Assembly: GCA_019119835.1 (NCBI GenBank)
Contig: DWWE01000015.1
Location: 1-64,000, forward strand
DNA length: 64,000 bases
From: Candidatus Gemmiger stercoravium
GTDB lineage: Bacteria > Bacillota > Clostridia > Oscillospirales > Ruminococcaceae
Direction of reading: 5' to 3'
A program made the position numbers and the translations under genes. Positions 28,617 through 38,204 of this stretch are shown here, piece by piece (the stretch's first letter is position 1; each line of letters opens with the position of its first letter). The notes beneath the pieces are model-generated. The model searched no databases, was not told where the DNA came from, and worked only from the letters and a program-made list of their open reading frames with translations.

Positions 28617-30833
28617 ATGTGGAAGGAGTTTTCCCGCAGTTACCTGGCCCGCAACCCCGCCGCCGGGCGGACGGTGGCCGCCGCCGCGCTGGCCGCCGCC
28701 TTCTTTCTCTCGCTGGTGATCGGGCTGTTCTACAACCTCTGGGTCTATGAGGTAGAGCGGATCATCCGGGAGGAGGGCGGCTGGCAGGCCCGGGTGACGG
28801 TGCCGGCCGACGGCCCCGCGCCGGAAGAGCTGCTCAAGGCCCTGACCGACTTTGCCAATGTGGAGAGCGCCGCCCTGGCCGACCCCACCGCCGAGGGGGA
28901 GGCGGTGATCGAGCTGACCTTCCGCCGGCGGGGCCGGATCTATGCGGACCTGGCGCTGATCCGCCAGACCCTGGATCTGCCGGAGGAGGCGGTGCAGGCC
29001 CACGAGCTGCTGCTCTCCCGCTACCTTGTCAGCGACCCGCAGGACCCCGACCCGCCGCTGCTTCTGCCCTTTCTGCTGGCGGTGGTGGGGGCGGTGGCGC
29101 TGGCGCTGGTGCTGCTGATCCGCAATGCCTTTGCGATCACGATGCAGTCCCGGCTGCACCAGTTCGGCATTCTGTCCAGCGTCGGCGCCACCCCCCGGCA
29201 GCTGCGCGTCTGCCTGCTGCAGGAAGCCGCCGTGCTGGCCCTGATCCCGCTGGCCGCCGGCACCGCGCTGGGGCTGGCCGGCTGCGCGGGGGTGCTGGCC
29301 GCCGTGAATGCGGCCGCCGCCGACCTGGCCGGCCGGCAGGACGCGGTGTTCCGGCTGCACCCGCTGGTGGTGGCCGGGGCGCTGGGCGCCGCGCTGGTCA
29401 CGGTGCTGGTCTCGGCCTGGCTGCCCGCCTTCCGGCTGAGCCGGATGCCCCCGCTGCAGGCGCTGCAGGACGGCGCCGGCCCACAGGCGGATCGGGTCCG
29501 GCGGCGCCGGGGCGGCGGGCTGCTGGGGCTTGTCTTCGGGGTGCGGGGCGAGCTGGCCGGCTGTGCGCTGCGGCAAAGCCGCCGGGCGCTGCGGGTGGCC
29601 AACCTGTCGCTGCTGCTCTCCTTCCTGGGTTTTACGGCGATGCTGTGCTTTTTCACCCTGTCCGGCATCAGCACCCGGTACACCTATTTTGAACGGTATC
29701 AGGACGCCTGGGACGTGATGGCCCGGCTGCCCGACGCTTCGGCGGAGGATTTTGCCCGGCTGGAACCGCTGCAGACCCTGACCGGGGTGCGCAGCGCCAC
29801 CGTTTATACCCGGGCGGACGCCGCCTGCCGGCTGGACGCCGACGACCAGAGCCCGGCTTTGCAGCAGCTGGGCGGGCTGGGGGCGGTGGCCGGCGACACC
29901 GCCGCCCCGCTGGAGGAAGGCTGGCTGGTGAACGCCCCGATCCTGGTGATGGACGACGCCAGCTTCCTCGCCTACTGTGAAGAGGCGGGGCTGACCCCCT
30001 CGCTGGACGGGGCCATCCTGCTGAACCGGGTGTGGGACAGCCTGCACAGCAATTTCCGCGACCGGCTCTACCTGCCCTTTGTACGGAGGGATCTGACCGC
30101 CCTGACCCTGACCGGCCCGGACGGCGCCGTGCTGGGCGAACTGCCGCTGCTGGGCTGCACCGACACCCCACCCGCCCTGCGGGAAGAGTATGACCAGTAC
30201 GCGCTGGTGCAGTTCTGGCCGCTGAGCCTGTGGCAGTCGCTGCCCTGGGCGCCGGCGGCCGAGCCGGGGGTGACGGTGCGCCTGCTCGGCCCGGAGGGGA
30301 TCACCGCCGCCGGCTGCGAGGCGCTGCAGGCCGCCGCGGCCGGGCAGCTGGACCTGACCGGCCTTGCCTACACCATCGAGAACCGCATTGCCGAGCGGGC
30401 CGCCAACGACCGGATGATCGCGGGGGCCCAGGCGATTTTGGGGGCCTTCTGCCTGCTGCTGGCCGCCATCGGGCTGGCCAACGTCTTTTTGAACACACTG
30501 GGCTTTGTGGGCCAGCGCCGGCGGGAGTTTGCCCGCTACCTGGCCCTTGGCATGACCCCCGGGGAGCTGCGCAGCCTGTTTTGGATCGAGGCGGCGGTCA
30601 TCGCCGGGCGGCCGCTGGTCATCACCCTGCTCCTGACCGGGGGGATGGTCGCCTTCATGCTGCGGGCCAGCTACCTGGACCCGGCGGTCTTTCTGGCCGA
30701 GGCCCCGGTGGGGCCGGTGGCGCTGTTTGCCGGGCTGATCGCCGGCGCCGTGGCGCTGGCCTACGCCCTGGGCGCCCGCCGTGTGCTGGCCGGCGACCTG
30801 ACCCATCTGCTCAAGGACGACAGCCTGCGCTGA
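28617..30833 (+). CDS. FtsX-like ABC transporter permease (BceB-like)
   Basis: FtsX-type permease with internal repeats (MQSRLHQFGILSSVGATPRQLR...; GQRRREFARYLALGMTPGELR...). Confidence 0.9.
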   Translation: MWKEFSRSYLARNPAAGRTVAAAALAAAFFLSLVIGLFYNLWVYEVERIIREEGGWQARVTVPADGPAPEELLKALTDFANVESAALADPTAEGEAVIELTFRRRGRIYADLALIRQTLDLPEEAVQAHELLLSRYLVSDPQDPDPPLLLPFLLAVVGAVALALVLLIRNAFAITMQSRLHQFGILSSVGATPRQLRVCLLQEAAVLALIPLAAGTALGLAGCAGVLAAVNAAAADLAGRQDAVFRLHPLVVAGALGAALVTVLVSAWLPAFRLSRMPPLQALQDGAGPQADRVRRRRGGGLLGLVFGVRGELAGCALRQSRRALRVANLSLLLSFLGFTAMLCFFTLSGISTRYTYFERYQDAWDVMARLPDASAEDFARLEPLQTLTGVRSATVYTRADAACRLDADDQSPALQQLGGLGAVAGDTAAPLEEGWLVNAPILVMDDASFLAYCEEAGLTPSLDGAILLNRVWDSLHSNFRDRLYLPFVRRDLTALTLTGPDGAVLGELPLLGCTDTPPALREEYDQYALVQFWPLSLWQSLPWAPAAEPGVTVRLLGPEGITAAGCEALQAAAAGQLDLTGLAYTIENRIAERAANDRMIAGAQAILGAFCLLLAAIGLANVFLNTLGFVGQRRREFARYLALGMTPGELRSLFWIEAAVIAGRPLVITLLLTGGMVAFMLRASYLDPAVFLAEAPVGPVALFAGLIAGAVALAYALGARRVLAGDLTHLLKDDSLR

Positions 30834-30936
30834 ATGCGGGATTTTCATAAAACGCAAACATTTTGTTAGCACGATGCAAACATCCGCCGGGCGAAGATCG
30901 CGGCCAGCAAGCGGCTGACGGTGGGCGGCCGACGCG

Positions 30937-31800
30937 GTGCGCCGCCGCCTGCTGGTGGACCGGCCGGTGCGGCAGATCGTGGAGGCCGCCAGCCGGATCA
31001 CCCGGGGGGATTTTTCGGTGCGCATCCCGACGGACGGGCTCGCCGGGGCGGAAGGCTTCGCCCGGATCGCCGAGTCCTTCAACACGCTGGCCCGGGAACT
31101 TTCGGGTATGGAGACGCTGCGCACCGACTTCATCGCCAATGTGAGCCATGAGCTCAAGACCCCGCTGACCGTGCTGCAGAACTACGGCACCCTGCTGCAG
31201 CAGCCCGGCCTGGACGAGCCGACCCGGCAGGAATATGCCCGCGCCGTGACCGACACCGCCCGCCGGCTGGCCAGCCTGGTGACCAACATCCTGCGGCTGA
31301 ACAAGCTGGAAAACCAGCAGATCTACCCCAACGCCGCCACCTATGACCTGGGCGAGCAGCTGCGCGAGTGCCTGCTGGGCTTTGAGGATGCCTGGGAGCA
31401 GAAGGGCCTTTGCATCGAGACGGATGTGGAGGACGGGGTGCTGGTCCACACCGACGCCGAACTGCTGAGCCTTGTGTGGAACAACCTGTTTTCCAACGCC
31501 ATCAAGTTCACCGACGCCGGCGGCACCGTTGGCCTGGCGCTGCACGCCCGGGGCCCCGACGCCGTGGTGGAGGTGCGGGACACCGGCTGCGGCATTTCGC
31601 CGGAGGTGGGGCGGCATATCTTTGAAAAGTTCTACCAGGGCGACCCTTCCCACGCCACCCGGGGCAACGGGCTGGGGCTGGCGCTGGTGCGCCGGGTGGT
31701 GGACATTGTGGGCGGCAGCATCACGGTCAGCAGCGAGGTGGGCCGGGGCAGCCGGTTCACCGTGGTATTGCGGAGGTGCCCCGATGCGCCGGCCCGCTGA
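30937..31800 (+). pseudogene. Sensor histidine kinase lacking its N-terminal sensor/TM region (5'-truncated)
   Basis: Begins at the HAMP-like region (VDRPVRQIVEAASRITRGDFSVRIPTDGL), then NVSHELKTPLTVLQNYG and GNGLGLALVRRVVDIVGG. In-frame TGA at 30916 and no TM segments or response regulator upstream. Confidence 0.7.
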
Positions 31801-31954
31801 CTGGCGGCGGCTGGGGCGGCGGCTGCTTTACCCCCACCCGGCGGTGGTGGCGCTCTGCGTGCCGGCGGGGGCGGCGGGGCTGGGCGGGTATCTGTTCATC
31901 CGTGCCGGCCGCCGGACCCATAAGGAGGATTGCTGTGATGCAGGAAAATCATGA
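31784..31954 (+). CDS. Small membrane protein, 56 aa
   Basis: MRRPADWRRLGRRLLYPHPAVVALCVPAGAAGLGGYLFIRAGRRTHKEDCCDAGKS overlaps the end of the kinase ORF and the next start. Confidence 0.5.
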   Translation: MRRPADWRRLGRRLLYPHPAVVALCVPAGAAGLGGYLFIRAGRRTHKEDCCDAGKS

Positions 31955-32330
31955 GACCTTCACCTACACCTACTCGGCCCAGGAACAGGCGGAGATCCGC
32001 CGCATCCGGGACCGCTACCTGCCCCCCGCCGAGACCCCGCTGGACCGGCTGCGCCGGCTGGAGCGGCAGGTGACCCGCAAGGGCACCGCCGCCGCGGTGT
32101 GCGCGGGGGTGGCGGGCACCCTGCTGCTGGGACTGGGGATGTGCTGCACGACGGTCTGGGTGGAGCTGTTCGCCCCCGGCGTGGGGGTGGGGCTGGCCGG
32201 CATCGGGCTGATCGCCGCGGCGCTGCCGCTGTACAACCGCATCACCCGGCGGGAGCGGGAAAAGCTGGCCCCGCTGGTGCTGGAACTGACCCGGGACGCC
32301 GACCCGCCGGCGCCCCCGGGCGCCCCGTGA
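31938..32330 (+). CDS. Small membrane protein of unknown function
   Basis: MQENHETFTYTYSAQEQAEIRRIRDRYLPP with two TM segments; TAAGGAGG upstream. Confidence 0.75.
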   Translation: MQENHETFTYTYSAQEQAEIRRIRDRYLPPAETPLDRLRRLERQVTRKGTAAAVCAGVAGTLLLGLGMCCTTVWVELFAPGVGVGLAGIGLIAAALPLYNRITRREREKLAPLVLELTRDADPPAPPGAP

Positions 32331-32403
32331 GGCCGGGCGAAACCGGCGGCGAAAGCCAAAAAGATCCGCCGCAAAGCCCCCCCGCCCCAAAACCGGTACA
32401 GCC

Positions 32404-32450
32404 AAACACCCCTTCCGGGAAGTCAAGCCGGCTTCCCGGAAGGGGTGTTT
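32404..32450 (+). terminator. Intrinsic terminator
   Basis: AAACACCCCTTCCGGGAAG...CTTCCCGGAAGGGGTGTTTTG. Confidence 0.8.
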
Positions 32451-32519
32451 TGTTCTCTGCCTTTTTGTGCGGACTGCTCCTGCCGTTTCGCAGCGGGCCT
32501 GTTTGTGCCGCGCAACCGG

Positions 32520-33359
32520 TCAGGGGGCGCCCTTGCCCTCCTGGTAGGCGGCTTTCAGCCGGCGCAGGCGCTCCAGCCGTTCCACCGCCCGGCCGCCCAG
32601 CCGGGCCGACACCGCCAGCACCAGCGCGTCCACCAGGGCGGCGGGGGCGGTCATCGAGTGGTATTCGTTCTCCTCGCCCCGGTAGACAAAGAGGGAGAGG
32701 TCGGCCCCGGGCGTGCCGGTGAGCTGGCCGGTGAAGAGCAGCGTGCGGTAGCCGGCCTGCTTTTGCAGGTCCAGGATGATCCGCCCTTCGGCCGAGAGTT
32801 TGGAAAAGCTGAACAGCACCACCAGGTCCCCCGCCTCGGCGGCGGCCAGGCCCTCCAGCAGCTCGCTGCCGCCGGCGGACAGGCGGTGTACCTCCACCCC
32901 GATGCGCCGCAGCCGGTAGCCCAGCAGTTCGGCCAGCGAGCGGGAGGCGTTTTTGGCGTACAGGTACACCCGCCGGGCCCCGGCGATGGCCTGCACCGCC
33001 TGCCCGAACTGGTCCGGGTCCAGCAGTTCCAGCGTTTTTTCCAGGCAGTAGCGCTGCTGTTCCATCCAGCGGGGCAGCAGCGCGCCGTCCCCTTCGGCCA
33101 GGGTGGCGGCGATCTTGCCCGCCGGGCCGGGGCGGGCGGGCTGGGTCTGTTCCAGCACCACCTGCTTGAGATGCTTGAAGTCCCGGCAGCCCACATGGCG
33201 GGCAAAGCGGGAGACGGTGGCCTCCGACATAGACAGTTCGGCGGCCAGCCGGGCGATGTTCATGAAGAGGAACTGGTCCCGGTTGCGGTTGATGTATTCA
33301 AGGATGGCGGTCTCGTTGGCCGTGAGTTTGTCCGGCATCCGGGGGAAGGTCAGCGGCAT
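32520..33359 (-). CDS. RpiR/MurR family transcriptional regulator (HTH + SIS)
   Basis: LTANETAILEYINRNRDQFLFMNIARLAAELSMSEATVSRFARHVGCRDFKHLK; SIS-type domain. Confidence 0.93.
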   Translation of the reverse strand: MPLTFPRMPDKLTANETAILEYINRNRDQFLFMNIARLAAELSMSEATVSRFARHVGCRDFKHLKQVVLEQTQPARPGPAGKIAATLAEGDGALLPRWMEQQRYCLEKTLELLDPDQFGQAVQAIAGARRVYLYAKNASRSLAELLGYRLRRIGVEVHRLSAGGSELLEGLAAAEAGDLVVLFSFSKLSAEGRIILDLQKQAGYRTLLFTGQLTGTPGADLSLFVYRGEENEYHSMTAPAALVDALVLAVSARLGGRAVERLERLRRLKAAYQEGKGAP

Positions 33360-33380
33360 GGGCGGGCTCCTTTGTGTACA

Positions 33381-33400
33381 GGACAGGGTCTACCCTGCCA
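33381..33400. repeat. Direct repeat flanking repeat copy D (left)
   Basis: GGACAGGGTCTACCCTGCCA, identical to 33631-33650. Confidence 0.9.
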
Positions 33401-33630
33401 CAGACTGTCAAAAAATATAAAATCCGTCGCCGTCGGCGGACATGTGCCGACGACGGCGACACCGCCAGGGAAATTTTACGGCAAATTGTGTGCGAGGAGC
33501 TTTGCTCCGAGTGCGCGATTTGCCGTAAAATTTTGTCGAAGGGGATACACAAGGGGAAACAGCCGCGTTAGGCGATTGCCGTGCGCGGCTGTTGCCTCTT
33601 GTGGAGCGTGTCGAGTTTCTCGACACGCTC
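33401..33630 (-). mobile_element. Copy D of the dispersed multi-hairpin repeat; probable non-autonomous mobile element
   Basis: 230 bp with all four hairpins, precisely bounded by identical 20 bp direct repeats. Confidence 0.75.
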
Positions 33631-33650
33631 GGACAGGGTCTACCCTGCCA
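33631..33650. repeat. Direct repeat flanking repeat copy D (right)
   Basis: GGACAGGGTCTACCCTGCCA, identical to 33381-33400. Confidence 0.9.
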
Positions 33651-33707
33651 TTGTACCACATGGCCGGGCGGCGCGCACGGGGTTTGCGCAAATTTCACCC
33701 CCGCCCT

Positions 33708-34535
33708 TCAGCCGGCCCGCCGCTTGGCGGTGAGGACGGCCGGGGTCTCGCCGTGGCCCAGCAGCACCTGCACATAGTCGCCGCCCAGGGCGTGGACCTC
33801 CTTGAGCGCCCGCTTGAGGATGCCGGCGGTGCGCACCTTGAAGGCGGCTTCCGGGTGGACGACGATCTCATACCGGCCGGCCTTCATCTCGGCGTACAGG
33901 GCGTCGAAGGTGTCCGCATCCCGCTCGAACCGGGTGCGGATGCAGCCGTACTGGGTGGCCTGGTGGGTGTCGCTGCCCGCCACCACCGGCACCCCCAGCG
34001 CCTTGCCGAAGCCCCGGGTCAGCAGTTCGGTGCGGGTGCGGTCCTCGGCAATGTCCTTGCCGTTCATGTCGATAAAATCCAGCCGGGTCAGCAGTTCGGC
34101 GCTTTGTTCGGGGATGTGCCCGCCTGCCCGGAAGGGATGCGCCGCCCCCACCAGCACCGGGTAGCGGGCAAACAGGTCCAGCAGTTCGGCAAAGGGCAGG
34201 AAGGTCTCCCGCCGCTTGTGGGGTTCCAGCCGGCGGTTGAGTTCCCGGATGGCCTCCATCGGGCCGAGGCAGAGCACATGCCCGCCCTCGGCGATGTCGG
34301 TCTCCATGCCGGGGAAGACCTTCAGCCCGTCAAAGACGAAGGCGTCGCCCGCCGGCGTGCCCTGCCCGGCGATAAAGGCGTAGACCTCGTCAAACTGCTG
34401 GGTGTTGAAATGTTCGGTCAGGCAGATGGCGTCCAGCCCGGCGTTCCGGGCCTCCCCCAGCAGCCACCGGGTGTAGGGCACCGAAAAGGGCAGGTATTTG
34501 GCCAGCTTGCCGTGGGTGTGAAAATCCAGATACAT
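33708..34535 (-). CDS. PHP domain phosphoesterase
   Basis: YLDFHTHGKLAKYLPF, ICLTEHFNTQQ, HPFRAGGH and VVAGSDTHQATQYG metal-binding motifs. Confidence 0.85.
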   Translation of the reverse strand: MYLDFHTHGKLAKYLPFSVPYTRWLLGEARNAGLDAICLTEHFNTQQFDEVYAFIAGQGTPAGDAFVFDGLKVFPGMETDIAEGGHVLCLGPMEAIRELNRRLEPHKRRETFLPFAELLDLFARYPVLVGAAHPFRAGGHIPEQSAELLTRLDFIDMNGKDIAEDRTRTELLTRGFGKALGVPVVAGSDTHQATQYGCIRTRFERDADTFDALYAEMKAGRYEIVVHPEAAFKVRTAGILKRALKEVHALGGDYVQVLLGHGETPAVLTAKRRAG

Positions 34536-34548
34536 CGTCGGTCCTCCC

Positions 34549-35382
34549 TCAGATCAGCGTGGCCGCCAGCAGGGTGAGCGCCACCCACAGGAAGGACAGC
34601 GCCAAAAACAGCAGGTCGTTGTTGGATACCTTCATGTGGGAGAGTTTGATCTTTTTCACCTGCCGGTCTACGGCCGCGTACCGGTAGCCTTTGAGTTCCA
34701 GCACTTCCACCGTGGTGCGGGACCGCTTGGCGGTGTTGAGCATCAGCGGGTAGAAGGACTGGATGATGATGCGGACCTGGTAGACCAGGTAGCGCAGTTT
34801 GCCGGGCAGCGTGTCGTGGGCGGGCGGGTTGCCCCGCAGCCGGTAGGACAGCAGCACGTTCTGGAACTCCTCCATCAGCAGCGGCAGCATCCGGTACGCG
34901 TAGGAGATGGAGAAGCTCAGCCGTTCGGGGCAGCCGAACCACATCAGCCCGTTGGCCAGCTTGTCCGGGTCCAGGCCGGAAAAGATCGTGATGGAGGCCA
35001 GCGAGACGGTGGCCACCTTGAGGGTCAGCACCAGCAGCGGCAGGATGGCCGAGGCGTCGCCGCCGAACAGCAGCGTGACCAGGAAGAGGTACCCGGTCTG
35101 GGAAAAGACGCCGACGGCGAACAGAAAGAGCACCAGCCCCGCCACATGGGCCATCCAGGTGGTGAAGGCCACCAGCATGAAGCAGCCGACCAAAAAGACC
35201 ACGTCGTGGACGAACCAGGGCACCAGCCCGAAGAACAGGTACCACACCAGCAGCGGGCGGGGGTCCATGGCGGCGATGAGGGTATCGCTGTTGCCGTAGG
35301 CGTTTTTGAGCACCTGGCTGCGCAAAAAGTCGATGGAGAGCTTGTCCAGGATGCTCTCGGAAAGTTTTTCGATGGTTTTCAT
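34549..35382 (-). CDS. ECF transporter transmembrane component (EcfT/CbiQ-like)
   Basis: CbiQ-like TM protein with ALELKGYR-type coupling motif (VEVLELKGYRYA). Confidence 0.85.
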   Translation of the reverse strand: MKTIEKLSESILDKLSIDFLRSQVLKNAYGNSDTLIAAMDPRPLLVWYLFFGLVPWFVHDVVFLVGCFMLVAFTTWMAHVAGLVLFLFAVGVFSQTGYLFLVTLLFGGDASAILPLLVLTLKVATVSLASITIFSGLDPDKLANGLMWFGCPERLSFSISYAYRMLPLLMEEFQNVLLSYRLRGNPPAHDTLPGKLRYLVYQVRIIIQSFYPLMLNTAKRSRTTVEVLELKGYRYAAVDRQVKKIKLSHMKVSNNDLLFLALSFLWVALTLLAATLI

Positions 35383-37079
35383 CCTTCGGCCTTCCTTCCG
35401 GTAAACTCATGCAGGAACTCATCGACGGTGTAGCAGACGGCCTGCGGGTCCAGCGCCCGCCCCATCGTGAAGATCTCGGGCGGGCGGATGCCGGCGGCGT
35501 CCAGCAGCGCCCGGTCGGCAAAGATGCGGTCCCGGGGGCCGTCGGCCAGCACCCGGCCGCCGCTGAGCACCACCACCCGCTCGGCCCATTCGCAGACAAG
35601 CTGCATGTCGTGGGTGGCGATCACCACCGTCTCGGTGATCTCTTTCATCTGTTCCAGCGTGCGCATGATCTCCTTGCGGGTGGCAATGTCCAGGTTGGCG
35701 GTGGGTTCGTCCAGCAGCAGGATGCCCGGGTCCAGCGCGATGCCGATGGCCAGGCTGGCCCGGCGCATCTGCCCGCCCGACAGCAGCCGCCCGTCCCGCC
35801 CGCGCAGGTCGGTCAGCCGGAAACGGTCCAGCAGCGCCTCGGTGCGGCGGCGGGCGTCGGGCACGCCCCGCACCTCCATGGCGTAGGCGATGTCCGCCTC
35901 GATGGAATCCTTGATGAACATGTCCTCGGGGTTCTGGTAGACCATCGACACCTGGCGGGCCAGCGTTTCGGGCCCTGCGCGGCGCAGGTCCCGGCCGTTC
36001 AGCACCACCTCGCCCCGGTCGGGTTTGAGCAGCCCCACCATCATCTTCATCAGGGTGGATTTGCCGGCCCCGTTGGAGCCGATCAGTGCGATCTTGTCCC
36101 CCTTGCGGATGGTCAGGTCCAGCCCGTCATAGACGGTGTGGGGGTCCCCCTTGACGCTGCGGTAACTCACCGCCACGTCCCGGAACTGCACCACCGGCTC
36201 GCCGGCGGGCAGCGCCGGGGCGGGGGTCCTGGCCGGCGCCCCCGGGCGGCGGGCAAAGACCCGGCGCCCTTCCTCCACCGTGGCGGGCAGCCGCGGGGCG
36301 TCCAGCTCGCCGGCCTGGCGCAGCCGGTGGGCCGCGATGGTCACCTGGGGCGGGAAGATGTTGCAGCCCTGCAGCTCCTCCACCCGCTGCAGGGCGTCGT
36401 CGGTGGGCAGCTTCCAGCGCACCCCGCCGTCTTTGAGCAGCAGCACATGCTTGCAGTAGTCGGCGATGTACTCGGTGTGATGCTCGATGACCAGGATGGT
36501 CTTGCCGTACTGCTCGTTCAGGGTCCGCAGCACGCCGTAGATCCGGTCGGCGTGCTGCGGGTCCAGCTGGGCGATGGGCTCGTCCAGGATCAGCACCTCC
36601 GGCTGGAGCGACAGCACCCCGGCCAGCGCCAGCAGGTGGGTCTGCCCGCCGGACAGCTGCCAGATGAAGTCCGCCTCTCGCCCCTGCAGGCCGCACTGGG
36701 CCAGGGCCTGCCGGCCCCGGTCCAGGTAGTCGGGCAGGGCGTAGTTCAGGCAGGCGTAGCTGGCGTCGTCCAGCACGGTGGGGCGGATGATCTGGTTTTC
36801 AAAATCCTGGTAGACATAGCCCACCTTCCGGGCCAGCGCCCCCACGTCGGTGCCGGCGGCGTCCAGGCCGCAGACCCTGACCCGGCCCGAGAATTCCCCG
36901 GTGATGAACTGGGGGATCAGCCCGTTGAGGGTTTTGCAGAGGGTGGATTTGCCGCACCCGTTGTTGCCCACGATGGCCAGGAAATCGCCCTTTTCGATGG
37001 TCAGGTCCACATCCTGCAGCGTCGGTTTGTCAGCGCCGGGGTAGGTGTAGCACAGGTGTTCGATCTCCACCACATTCAT
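35379..37079 (-). CDS. ECF transporter ATPase, two fused ABC domains
   Basis: Two Walker A (GNNGCGKSTLCKTL; GSNGAGKSTLMKMM) and two signature/Walker B regions (LSGGQTHLLALAG...LILDEP; LSGGQMRRASLAI...LLLDEP). Confidence 0.92.
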   Translation of the reverse strand: MNVVEIEHLCYTYPGADKPTLQDVDLTIEKGDFLAIVGNNGCGKSTLCKTLNGLIPQFITGEFSGRVRVCGLDAAGTDVGALARKVGYVYQDFENQIIRPTVLDDASYACLNYALPDYLDRGRQALAQCGLQGREADFIWQLSGGQTHLLALAGVLSLQPEVLILDEPIAQLDPQHADRIYGVLRTLNEQYGKTILVIEHHTEYIADYCKHVLLLKDGGVRWKLPTDDALQRVEELQGCNIFPPQVTIAAHRLRQAGELDAPRLPATVEEGRRVFARRPGAPARTPAPALPAGEPVVQFRDVAVSYRSVKGDPHTVYDGLDLTIRKGDKIALIGSNGAGKSTLMKMMVGLLKPDRGEVVLNGRDLRRAGPETLARQVSMVYQNPEDMFIKDSIEADIAYAMEVRGVPDARRRTEALLDRFRLTDLRGRDGRLLSGGQMRRASLAIGIALDPGILLLDEPTANLDIATRKEIMRTLEQMKEITETVVIATHDMQLVCEWAERVVVLSGGRVLADGPRDRIFADRALLDAAGIRPPEIFTMGRALDPQAVCYTVDEFLHEFTGRKAEG

Positions 37080-37080
37080 C

Positions 37081-37920
37081 TCAGGCACCCTTCTTCCCGG
37101 CGCTGCGGCGCATGACCAGCAGGATCGCCACCGCCACGACGGCCGCCACCACGATGCCCGCCGCAATGGCGGTGCCGCTGCCGGCCCAGTCCGCCTCCCA
37201 GTCGATCAGGGAGAAGCCGCTGGTGGCCAGCAGTTCGCAGACCAGCGCCGCCGCAAAGGCCACGGCGCAGCCGGCGATCACCTTGCCGCCGATGGGTTCC
37301 AGCGCGGTGGTTTCGGTGCGGGGCGCCATGCCCAGCAGCGGTTCGATCTTGCCGTGGAGTTTGGGCACCAGATAGAGGGTGGGCAGCAGGCAGAACAGAA
37401 TGCCGGAGAACAGGATGTCGTTGAGGCAGGCGAAGCCCTCGGTGGCAAAGACGCTCTCGGGCAGGCCGGCGACGGCTTCAAAATCCTCGACGCCGAACTG
37501 CACCTTGCAGATGTCCACGATGCAGCCCAGCAGCTGCTGGATCACCACGCCGCCGATGGCCGCCGCCCCCACCAGGGCGCGGTTTTTGGGGTTGCGCACC
37601 AGCCGGCCGGCAATGTAGACGCCGATGGTGACGGTGATGAACTTTTCCAGCTCACCCAGGCCGCCGAACTGCCCCAGCATGATCTCGCTGAAGACCAGCT
37701 CGCCGGTGGCTGCGCCCAGCGCCGCCGACATCGGGTCGAACAGCATGGCCAGCGTCAGGGGGATGAACAGGAAGTATTCCACCGAGAATTCCACGATGCC
37801 CACCTGGAAAGAGGGGATCAGCTCGGTGAAGAGGGTGGCCAGGCCGTACAGGGCCATGGTGAGCACAAAGACCATCAGCTTCTGGGACTGATTGGCGGAT
37901 GTTTTCTGCGTGGCAGTCAT
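37081..37920 (-). CDS. ECF transporter substrate-binding (S) component, substrate unknown
   Basis: Multi-TM S-component-like protein directly upstream of EcfA/EcfT in the same operon. Confidence 0.75.
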   Translation of the reverse strand: MTATQKTSANQSQKLMVFVLTMALYGLATLFTELIPSFQVGIVEFSVEYFLFIPLTLAMLFDPMSAALGAATGELVFSEIMLGQFGGLGELEKFITVTIGVYIAGRLVRNPKNRALVGAAAIGGVVIQQLLGCIVDICKVQFGVEDFEAVAGLPESVFATEGFACLNDILFSGILFCLLPTLYLVPKLHGKIEPLLGMAPRTETTALEPIGGKVIAGCAVAFAAALVCELLATSGFSLIDWEADWAGSGTAIAAGIVVAAVVAVAILLVMRRSAGKKGA

Positions 37921-38070
37921 AATAGATTCCTCCCGATTTGTAGGTCACAACATTCCGGATCCGCGTATTTCCGCACCCGGCCTTGGTTCGCCGGGTCTGT
38001 CTCTATTGTAGCAGGGCAATGTAAAGGTCTCTATCATGGGATTGTAAAATGTCTGTTATTTTTTCATGAT

Positions 38071-38085
38071 TTTCATTCAATGAAA
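38071..38085. promoter_or_regulatory. Palindromic operator candidate
   Basis: Perfect TTTCATT-C-AATGAAA in the ecfS/brnQ divergent intergenic region. Confidence 0.4.
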
Positions 38086-38204
38086 TTTTTTCTACATTTC
38101 CGTCCCGCCTGTCCGCCGCAGTCCCGCCGCCTTGCCGCCGGGCCCCGCCTTTGCTATAATGGAGGGCGGCAAACGACACCCTGGGAAACGGGAGGCAGTA
38201 TGGT

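Noticed and set aside
28500-31157. 885 aa minus-strand ORF opposite the FtsX permease
   Set aside because: Proline/glutamine/glycine-rich shadow translation without domain signals.
32445-34577. 710 aa plus-strand ORF covering RpiR, repeat D and PHP
   Set aside because: Antisense to two supported genes and runs through the structured repeat; not coding.
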